A stretch of 7,624 nucleotides of DNA from Pseudomonadota bacterium. GTDB taxonomy: Bacteria > Pseudomonadota > Gammaproteobacteria > Burkholderiales > Burkholderiaceae_E. The notes under the pieces are model-generated. The model saw only the letters and a program-made list of their open reading frames with translations, searched no databases and was not told the DNA's origin. A program made the translations under genes and the position numbers. The first letter of the stretch is position 1; each line of letters begins with the position of its first letter. Where the stretch lies: the NCBI GenBank assembly GCA_023389175.1, contig JAEWEW010000325.1, positions 1 through 7,624 on the forward strand. The letters are read 5' to 3'. Of this stretch, positions 1 through 5,488 are shown piece after piece.

Positions 1-1517
1 CTCCAGAAGAGCGCGTGCACCAGCGGATCCAGTCCCTCCAGCCCGAAGAGCGCCTGCGGGCGCAGCAGCGATATGCCGAAGAGTCCGTCGCGAAGGTCCT
101 CGGCCGTGAGGACGAACCCGCCGCCGAAGCTGGGAAGGAAGAGCGTGTAGGCCCAGAGCAAGGCGCCGGCGACCAGGCCGGCGAACGCGCCGGCGCCGGT
201 CGCTTGCCGCCAGCAGAGCCCGCCGATGACGCTCGGCAGGACCTGCACCACCCCGGCGAACGAGATCAGGCCGATGGCGGCCAGCGCACCGGATTCGCCG
301 CTCACCCGGAAATAGAGGAATCCGAGCAGCAGGATGAGGCAGATGCTGATCCGGCGGCTGTTGAGCAGGAACTGGCGGATCTCCCCGCCCTCGCCGAGCG
401 ACACCCAGCCGAACCGCAGCGCGAGCGGCATCACCAGGTGATTGGAAACCATGGTGGACAGCGCGATGCTGGCCACGATGACCATCGAGGTCGCCGACGA
501 GAAACCGCCGAGGAACGACAGCAAGGCGATCGCATCCTGCCGCGCCCACATCGGAATGGTCAGCACGAACATGTCCGGGTTCGAGCCGACCGGCAGGTAG
601 TGCAGGCCGGCGATCGCGATCGGCAGCACGAAGAGGCTGATCAGGAACAGGTAGAGCGGGAACAGCCAGGCAGCCGTGCGCAGGTTGCGATCGCTGGTGT
701 TCTCCACCACCGTCACATGGAACTCGCGGGGCAGGCAGATCATTGCCGCGCCGGCGAGCAGCGTCAGCGTCACCCATCGCGTGCCGAACACCTCGTCCGA
801 ATGCAGCAGCTCCGGGGCGGCGCGGGCGAACACGTCGGCGGGGCCGTCGGCGACCACGAACAGCACCATGAGCCCCACCGCCATCAGCGCAACCAGCTTG
901 ACGATCGCCTCGAGAGCGATGGCGGCGACGACGCCGTGATGCCGCTCCTGCGCGTCGATGTTGCGGGTCCCGAACAGGATGGTGAAGAGCGCCATACCGG
1001 CGGCGATCCAGAAGCCGGTGCGGAAGTCCGGGGCGCGCCGCGGCACACCTGCGAGCGCGTCCGGGCCGATGTTGCTGATCACCTGGAAGCTGGTGGTGAC
1101 CGCCTTGAGCTGCAGCGCGATGTAGGGCGTGGTGCCGACCACGGCGATCAGCGTGACAAGGGCGGCAATCCGGGTGCTCTTGCCGAATCGCGAGGAGATC
1201 ATGTCGGCGATCGACGTGATGCCGTGCGTGCGGCCGATATGGACGATCTTGCGCAGGAACAGCCACCAGCCGACGAAGACCAGCGTCGGCCCGACGTAGA
1301 TGGTGGCGAACTCGAGGCCGCTGCGCGCCGCCGAGCCCACCGCGCCGTAGAACGTCCACGACGTGCAGTAGACCGAGATGGAGAGGGTGTAGACGATCGG
1401 CGACTGCAGCCATCCAAGGCGCCCGCTGCGCGCGCGGCGATCGCCCTCGAAGGCGACGGCGAAGAGGATCGCCACGTACACCAGCGACGCGGCGAGGACC
1501 AGATTGGCCGAGAGCAT
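1..1517 (-). CDS. SSF-domain sensor protein, CbrA/CrbS-like, N-terminal part (3' end outside window)
   Basis: Reading leftward from ATG at 1517, the frame stays open for 505 codons to the window edge. The product is a polytopic membrane protein of the sodium:solute symporter fold with about a dozen hydrophobic segments. Visible marks are YCTSWTFYGAVG (residues 50-61), typical of the transporter-like domain of CbrA/CrbS sensor kinases, and GGFSSATSMVIV (337-348) followed by STMVSNHLVMP (354-364), the helix where SSF proteins carry Ser/Thr sodium ligands. Residues 486-505, with RP, ALFGL, LDPL and HALFW, also match the CbrA type. In that family the SSF domain is followed by a STAC/PAS region and a histidine kinase, often with a receiver; none of this lies in the window, so the kinase part is inferred. 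The start overlaps the stop of the preceding small gene (TGATG), which suggests translational coupling. In CbrA and CrbS such proteins control histidine, carbon or acetate use. A plain SSF symporter is the alternative. Confidence 0.82.
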   Translation of the reverse strand, partial: MLSANLVLAASLVYVAILFAVAFEGDRRARSGRLGWLQSPIVYTLSISVYCTSWTFYGAVGSAARSGLEFATIYVGPTLVFVGWWLFLRKIVHIGRTHGITSIADMISSRFGKSTRIAALVTLIAVVGTTPYIALQLKAVTTSFQVISNIGPDALAGVPRRAPDFRTGFWIAAGMALFTILFGTRNIDAQERHHGVVAAIALEAIVKLVALMAVGLMVLFVVADGPADVFARAAPELLHSDEVFGTRWVTLTLLAGAAMICLPREFHVTVVENTSDRNLRTAAWLFPLYLFLISLFVLPIAIAGLHYLPVGSNPDMFVLTIPMWARQDAIALLSFLGGFSSATSMVIVASIALSTMVSNHLVMPLALRFGWVSLGEGGEIRQFLLNSRRISICLILLLGFLYFRVSGESGALAAIGLISFAGVVQVLPSVIGGLCWRQATGAGAFAGLVAGALLWAYTLFLPSFGGGFVLTAEDLRDGLFGISLLRPQALFGLEGLDPLVHALFW

Positions 1518-1798
1518 CAGCCCGCCTCGTCGTCGCGCGGACCGTCGACCGCCGGCCGGTCATCCCGGCGCGGGGAGCCCGGCCCCGCCTCGTGCATCCG
1601 CCGGGACAGGAACGCCGCGCACGCGATCAGCCACAGCCACACGCCGAAGAGATACACCACGATCAGCGGGATGCCGGCCAGGTCGCGCGGCACGGCGAAC
1701 AGCCCGATCATCGGCGGCATCACCAGGAAAAGGCCGACGCAGGGCAGCAGGACCGCGGCCGCCTGCAGCCGGGGCGATGGAGCCGGCCCGCTGCCCAC
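1517..1798 (-). CDS. small two-helix membrane protein upstream of SSF sensor (cbrX-like)
   Basis: A 93-aa product beginning at GTG (1798), seven bases after the stop of the response-regulator gene. It has two predicted membrane helices, about residues 12-36 and 42-64, joined by a short loop (VPRDLAGIP, 36-44), then a charged, Pro/Arg/Asp-rich cytoplasmic-type tail (66-93). Its stop shares one base with the start of the SSF sensor gene (TGATG), so ribosomes finishing this gene could restart on the sensor. A small membrane gene coupled to the sensor gene in the same way is known as cbrX ahead of cbrA in Pseudomonas. The match here is by position, size and topology, not by demonstrated homology. 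The role is unknown: it might serve mainly to couple translation, or act as an accessory subunit of the sensor. The ribosome-binding site is weak (GAGAA just upstream), which fits coupling to the gene before it as well. Confidence 0.72.
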   Translation of the reverse strand: MGSGPAPSPRLQAAAVLLPCVGLFLVMPPMIGLFAVPRDLAGIPLIVVYLFGVWLWLIACAAFLSRRMHEAGPGSPRRDDRPAVDGPRDDEAG

Positions 1799-1805
1799 CG
1801 GGTTC

Positions 1806-2174
1806 TCAGTTGCCGATGAGACGACGCACCTGCTCCACCAGCTCGCGGTTCGAGAACGGCTTGGTCATGAAGCCGTCGCTGCCGATCTCTTCCGCGAGCC
1901 GGCGATCTTGCGCCTGTCCCTTGGCCGTGAGCACCATCACCGGAATGGTGCGAAGCATAGCGTCGGACTTCGCGGCCTTGAGCACCTCGAAGCCGTTGAG
2001 CCGCGGGATCATCAGGTCGAGGATGACCAGGTCAGGCGGGGTACGCCGCATGACCCCGAGCGCCGATTCGCCGTCCATCACCGAGGAGACCGCGAATCCT
2101 TCCCGCCCCAGCACGAAGGCGAGCGATTCGACGATGTGCGGTTCATCCTCCACGATCAGCACCTGGCGCGCCAT
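1806..2174 (-). CDS. stand-alone receiver-domain response regulator (CheY-like)
   Basis: A 122-aa protein consisting only of a receiver domain. The acidic pair is E9/D10 (LIVEDE), the phospho-accepting aspartate is D53 (LVILDLMIP), the switch threonine is T83 (VLTAKG) and the conserved lysine is K105 (MTKPF), so all catalytic positions are intact. No DNA-binding or enzymatic output domain follows; the stop comes straight after the last helix (VRRLIGN). The start is ATG at 2174, with AGGGAG and AGGA purine stretches just upstream. The frame is open further upstream, but that extension is arginine/alanine-rich and unlike receiver sequence. The gene lies between the acyl-CoA-type regulator and the small membrane gene plus SSF sensor, so the sensor is its probable phosphodonor. 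With no output domain it would act by protein contact, as a phosphorelay intermediate or as a phosphate sink. Partner assignment is inferred from position. Confidence 0.93.
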   Translation of the reverse strand: MARQVLIVEDEPHIVESLAFVLGREGFAVSSVMDGESALGVMRRTPPDLVILDLMIPRLNGFEVLKAAKSDAMLRTIPVMVLTAKGQAQDRRLAEEIGSDGFMTKPFSNRELVEQVRRLIGN

Positions 2175-2228
2175 TCCTGTCTCCCTTCGGCTCCGGTCAT
2201 GCCCGCGGCGGCACCGGCCCGTCGACCC

Positions 2229-2234
2229 AGTATA
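2229..2234 (-). promoter_or_regulatory. possible internal -10 element ahead of the response-regulator gene
   Basis: In the 95-bp gap between the XRE regulator stop and the receiver start, the minus strand carries TATACT (five of six to the sigma-70 -10 consensus), about 55 bases before the receiver ATG. It is the only AT-rich spot in a very GC-rich gap. No recognisable -35 box lies 16-18 bases upstream, so this is only a candidate for a secondary promoter that would express the receiver and sensor apart from the regulator. Confidence 0.2.
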
Positions 2235-2269
2235 GCCATGCGGCCACGCACCGCGCCGAGCCTGCGGGG

Positions 2270-3898
2270 TCATGCGTTGATGATGGCATCCTCTTCCCGG
2301 TGCAGGCATTCGCGGCGCACGCAGACGCGGCAGTTCGGTCCCACGGGGGTGGCCGGCGCCGTCGATGACAGGTCGAGGCCTTCCGCATAGACGGTGCGGT
2401 CCGCATGCAGCGCGTCGCAGGCGAGCATGATCGAGAGCAGCCGCCGCGGCGATGCGAACGAAGCGCGTCCCTTCTCCACCGCGCGAGCGAGGAAGAGGAA
2501 GCGCTCGCCGGACGGGAACTCCCCGAGCTGGCGGATGACCATGCCCGGCGACTGGTAGGCAGCATGCACCGCCCAGAGCCCACAGGCGCTGCCGTGGCGC
2601 GGCAGCGGCAGATGCGGCAGCGGCATGCGCTTGCTGACATGGCCCGACGGCCCGGTGCGCATCATCGCGAAGCGGATGCCTTCCGCGCCTGGCCGGCGCA
2701 GCGACACCAGCCGGTGGCACACCTGCTCGAAGCTCGCGCCGAAGCGCCGGCCAAGCAGGTCGATGTCGTAGCGGACCGCCTGGGCCGCCTCCAGGAAGGA
2801 CTGGTACGGCATCAGCACCGCGGCCGCGAGATACGCGGCAAGCGCCCGCCGTGCCCGCCGGCGGGCCGCGTCGGACGTGAGCGCGATGCTGCCATCGACC
2901 AGCTCGCCGACCGCCCGGCCCTGGTGGAACAGCCCGGCCGCGAGCCGCGCCAGCTCGAAGCGGCGGGTCGCCGGCGACGTCCAGTCGGCGATCGTGAACA
3001 GGCGTGCCTGCGGATCGAAGCAGGTGCCGCGCAGCACGCTGCCCGGCGGACTGCCCGCCGGCCCGGCGGCCGGACCGCCGGCGCCACCGCCGAAGCCCGG
3101 GTTGCCGTTGGGCGCCGGGGAGATGCGCACCTGCACCGAATGGACGTCACGGAGGTAATCGACCAGCAGCCCGTCGTCACAGGCGCCGTCGATGCGCGCG
3201 GCGGCGCGGAAATCGCGGGCGGTCTGCTCGAGCTGCGGGAAGTGGTTGTCATGGTCGTAGATGAAGTCGTCGACCTCCTCCACCGGCGTGATCGAGCGGG
3301 TCGCCACGTGGGCCTGGTCGAAGTACGACGCAAGCGCCTGGCTGACGTCGCCAAGCCGAACGCTCTCTTCCCGCACGATGGCGAGGAAGCGCGCGCGCTG
3401 CTCGGCCGGCAGGTCGTCCGCCCCCTCCAGGATCTCGGCTGACGAACGGATGGCAGCCACCCGGGACAGCATGCTGTGCACAGCATCGCCGAGGAACGGA
3501 TCCTGGTTGAGCCGGTCCGAGAGCGCGGTGACGAGGCGCCCACGGTCCAGCCAGGATCGGTGCAGCGACACGATAGCCCTCGCCCATTCGGGATGCCGGC
3601 CGGCGAGCTCGGCGGCCGCATCGGGATCGAGCCTGAGCGGCGCAAGCGCCGCCTCCCCGGCCACTTCGCCCAGATCCGAGACAAGGCGCCGTTCGGCCGC
3701 GCCGTCGAGATCCTCGCAGGCCACCCCCAGCTCGTTGCCCAGCCGGCGCAGCAAGCCGCCCCCGATACGGCGGCGATCCGCCTCGATCAGGTTGAGATAC
3801 GACGCCGAGATGCCGACGCTCGCGGCAAGCCCGGCCTGCGTCATGCCCAGCGACTTGCGCAGCTCGCGGATCCGCGCGCCGACGAGCGACCTCCCCAC
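2270..3898 (-). CDS. XRE-family regulator of the short-chain fatty acyl-CoA / RamB-ScfR type
   Basis: A 542-aa cytoplasmic transcription regulator. Residues 8-62 form an XRE helix-turn-helix (MTQAGLAASVGIS, SYLNLIEADRR). Residues 130-195 form a helical hairpin resembling a histidine-kinase dimerisation domain (AIRSSAEIL, 149-157; EESVRL, 177-182). Residues about 300-340 are the M78/IrrE-like segment, but the metal motif HExxH is lost (ARLAAG where AHELGH is usual), so it should not be a protease. The C-terminal DUF2083-type domain carries C439, C494 and a terminal C523-x2-C526-x4-C531 cluster, which may bind metal or a cofactor. Relatives such as RamB act on acetate and propionate metabolism genes and are thought to respond to acyl-CoA. 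An unusual Gly/Ala/Pro-rich stretch lies at 267-287. The start is GTG at 3898, chosen because GGGGGAGA sits just upstream and the HTH begins at residue 8. The gene is divergent from the ABC importer and heads the receiver/SSF-sensor unit. Confidence 0.9.
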   Translation of the reverse strand: MGRSLVGARIRELRKSLGMTQAGLAASVGISASYLNLIEADRRRIGGGLLRRLGNELGVACEDLDGAAERRLVSDLGEVAGEAALAPLRLDPDAAAELAGRHPEWARAIVSLHRSWLDRGRLVTALSDRLNQDPFLGDAVHSMLSRVAAIRSSAEILEGADDLPAEQRARFLAIVREESVRLGDVSQALASYFDQAHVATRSITPVEEVDDFIYDHDNHFPQLEQTARDFRAAARIDGACDDGLLVDYLRDVHSVQVRISPAPNGNPGFGGGAGGPAAGPAGSPPGSVLRGTCFDPQARLFTIADWTSPATRRFELARLAAGLFHQGRAVGELVDGSIALTSDAARRRARRALAAYLAAAVLMPYQSFLEAAQAVRYDIDLLGRRFGASFEQVCHRLVSLRRPGAEGIRFAMMRTGPSGHVSKRMPLPHLPLPRHGSACGLWAVHAAYQSPGMVIRQLGEFPSGERFLFLARAVEKGRASFASPRRLLSIMLACDALHADRTVYAEGLDLSSTAPATPVGPNCRVCVRRECLHREEDAIINA

Positions 3899-3956
3899 GC
3901 TGTCTCCCCCACCGCTCTGCTGCGGCGCATGAACAAGTCTTCACTGAATCGACAAA

Positions 3957-3970
3957 ACTTGCGTTCAAGT
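3957..3970. promoter_or_regulatory. inverted repeat ACTTG-cgtt-CAAGT, candidate operator
   Basis: A perfect 5-bp inverted repeat with a 4-base spacer lies in the divergent intergenic region, in an AT-richer context. A further CAAGT half-site is at 3934-3938, giving three ACTTG half-sites in 37 bases. AAAACTTGC (3954-3962) resembles the AAACTTTGC core reported for the related regulator RamB, lacking one T. It abuts the -10 hexamer of the candidate leftward promoter and would cover its start point, the position expected of an autorepression site. Binding is inferred. Confidence 0.45.
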
Positions 3971-3997
3971 ATTTACCCGATTGCTCCATCGCGTCAA
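3970..3997 (-). promoter_or_regulatory. candidate sigma-70 promoter for the XRE regulator unit
   Basis: On the minus strand TTGACG (3997-3992) is followed after 16 bases by TAAATA (3975-3970). The -35 matches five of six bases and the -10 about three of six. Initiation would fall near 3963, inside the ACTTG inverted repeat, leaving a leader of about 65 bases before the GTG start. This is the best promoter-like pair in the divergent region for the leftward unit. It is moderate to weak by sequence alone. Confidence 0.35.
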
Positions 3998-4064
3998 CGA
4001 GTTATTGATTCATTGACAGCGCCGGGACAACCTAGCGCCACGCCACGAAACAGAGGAGACGACG

Positions 4065-5417
4065 ATGGGCGACCAGGAAGCGAAGGACGGACAGCGCCGC
4101 AGGATCCTGAAGGCGGGGGCGGCAGCCGGCAGCGGGCTTCTCCTTCCGACGGTGTTCACGCGCCATGCATGGGGCGCGGACTTCCGGAACAACCCCGGCA
4201 GCAGCAAGACGATCAAGCTCGGGTTCAACGTGCCGCAGACCGGTCCGTATGCCGACGAGGGCGCCGACGAGCTGCGGGCTTTCAAGCTCGCCGCCAAGCA
4301 CCTCAACGGCGAAGGCGACGGCGGAATGCTGAAGACGCTGAAGCCTTCGAGCCTCAAGGGCAACGGCATCCTCGGCAAGAAGGTCGAGTACGTCACCGGC
4401 GATACCCAGACCAAGGCGGACGCGTCGCGGGCCTCGGCAAAGCGGATGATCGAGAAGGACGGCGTGCTGATGTTCTCGGGCGGCTCCTCTTCCGCGGTCG
4501 CCGTGGCCTGCCAGTCGCTCGCCCAGGAGATGGGCATCCTGTTCATGGTGGGCCTCAGCCACTCCAACGACACGACCATGAAGGATCGGCGCCGCTACGG
4601 CTTCCGCCATTTCTTCAATGCCTACATGTCGGGCCAGGCGCTGGCGCCGGTGATCGCGCAGGAGTACGGCAAGGACCGCCGGGCCTACCACCTCACAGCG
4701 GACTACACCTGGGGTTGGACCCAGGAGGAATCCCTGAAGAACGCGACCGAGAAGATGGGCTGGAAGACCGTGGCTGCCGTGCGCACGCCGCTCGGGGCCG
4801 GCGATTTCTCGCAGTACATCACCCCCGCGGTGAACTCCGGCGCCGACGTGCTGATCCTCAACCACTACGGCAAGGACATGGTCAACTCGCTGCGCCAGGC
4901 GGTTCAGTTCGGGCTGCGGGACAAGAAGGTCAATGGCAAGCAGTTCGAGATCGTCGTGCCGCTCTTCTCCGAGCTGATGGTCCAGGGCGCCGGCGAGGCC
5001 GCCCAAGGCATCCTCGGGACCTCCAACTGGCACTGGGAGCTGCCGGACGAAGGCACCAAGGCGTTCACCAAGTCCTTCGCCAAGGAATACGGCTTCCCGC
5101 CGTCGCAGGCCGGACACACCTGCTACGTCCAGACTCTGCTCTACGCGAACGCCTGCGAGATGGCCGGCACCTTCTATCCGCCCGAGGTGATCAAGGCGCT
5201 GGAGGGATTCAAGTTCGACGGCGCGGGCAACGGCCCGACCGAGTATCGCGCCGGCGACCACCAGTGCTTCAAGGACTGCCTGGTGGTGCGCGGCAAGGAG
5301 AAGCCGAGCGGAAAGTACGACATGCTCGAGGTGGTGAAGGTGGTGCCGCGCAAGGATGTCGAGTATCCGGCGGACATGGGCGGCGGCGAGCTCGGCCCGT
5401 ACGAGGTTGCCGCCTGA
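4065..5417 (+). CDS. Tat-exported ABC transporter substrate-binding protein, branched-chain amino acid/amide type
   Basis: A 450-aa periplasmic binding protein of the Leu/Ile/Val-amide-urea (Peripla_BP_5/6) fold that would deliver ligand to the LivH/LivM permeases encoded next. The N-terminus has a twin-arginine signal, QRRRILK (10-16), a hydrophobic stretch to about residue 30 and a probable cleavage after AWGA (35-38). The mature protein opens with KLGFNVPQTGPYADEG (51-66), the usual first strand and loop of the family. FSGGSSSAVAVA (137-148) is the typical Ser-rich ligand-binding loop, and DYTWGWTQEE (213-222) is the hinge/second-lobe motif. ATG at 4065 has a strong GAGGAG at 4053-4058, six bases away. 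At 450 residues it is longer than classical LivK/LivJ. The specificity cannot be read from the sequence. The neighbouring acyl-CoA-type regulator suggests a short-chain carboxylate, while amino acid, amide or urea remain possible. Confidence 0.92.
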   Translation: MGDQEAKDGQRRRILKAGAAAGSGLLLPTVFTRHAWGADFRNNPGSSKTIKLGFNVPQTGPYADEGADELRAFKLAAKHLNGEGDGGMLKTLKPSSLKGNGILGKKVEYVTGDTQTKADASRASAKRMIEKDGVLMFSGGSSSAVAVACQSLAQEMGILFMVGLSHSNDTTMKDRRRYGFRHFFNAYMSGQALAPVIAQEYGKDRRAYHLTADYTWGWTQEESLKNATEKMGWKTVAAVRTPLGAGDFSQYITPAVNSGADVLILNHYGKDMVNSLRQAVQFGLRDKKVNGKQFEIVVPLFSELMVQGAGEAAQGILGTSNWHWELPDEGTKAFTKSFAKEYGFPPSQAGHTCYVQTLLYANACEMAGTFYPPEVIKALEGFKFDGAGNGPTEYRAGDHQCFKDCLVVRGKEKPSGKYDMLEVVKVVPRKDVEYPADMGGGELGPYEVAA

Positions 5418-5448
5418 GCCGCCTGCCCGTCGACCAGACCTGAGCCCA

Positions 5449-5471
5449 GGCGCCGGCCCGCCGCCGGCGTC
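5449..5471 (+). other. GC-rich hairpin between binding-protein and permease genes
   Basis: CGCCGGC (5451-5457) and GCCGGCG (5463-5469) form a perfect 7-bp stem around a 5-base loop. It can be extended to 9 bp through a G-U and a G-C pair (5450/5470, 5449/5471). It lies about 31 bases after the binding-protein stop and ends 17 bases before the permease start. No T-run follows, so it is not a classical intrinsic terminator. In transporter operons such structures often protect the upstream mRNA or lower downstream expression, which would give more binding protein than permease. Confidence 0.5.
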
Positions 5472-5488
5472 CGCGCCGATTCCTTGCC

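Noticed and set aside
15..2390. A 791-codon open frame on the plus strand
   Set aside because: It lies antisense to the SSF sensor, small membrane and receiver genes. Its translation is a mixture of Gln, Arg, Glu and Ala with no domain, the usual result of high GC at third codon positions in the real genes.
2175..2720. Upstream extension of the receiver frame into a 304-aa protein
   Set aside because: The added part overlaps the end of the XRE regulator in another frame and is Arg/Ala/Pro-rich. The receiver fold begins right at the ATG at 2174, which has purine-rich ribosome-binding sequence before it.
3993..4017. GTCAA ... TTGAC inverted repeat and repeated ATTGA in the divergent region
   Set aside because: The arms are short, 15 bases apart and in AT-rich sequence where such matches arise easily. 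This is weaker than the ACTTG repeat, so it was not called as an operator.
4013..4041. Perfect TTGACA on the plus strand ahead of the binding-protein gene as a promoter
   Set aside because: No credible -10 hexamer follows at 16-18 bases; the sequence there is GC-rich. The importer promoter was therefore not assigned, and activator-dependent or other sigma use remains open.
4032..5261. A 409-codon minus-strand frame
   Set aside because: It is a shadow of the binding-protein gene, whose plus-strand product has a Tat signal, a good ribosome-binding site and family motifs.
3476..5443. A 655-codon plus-strand frame crossing the divergent promoter region
   Set aside because: It runs antisense to the XRE regulator and then out of frame through the binding-protein gene. 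The product is low-complexity Arg/Gly/Gln-rich, and both overlapped genes have clear family motifs.
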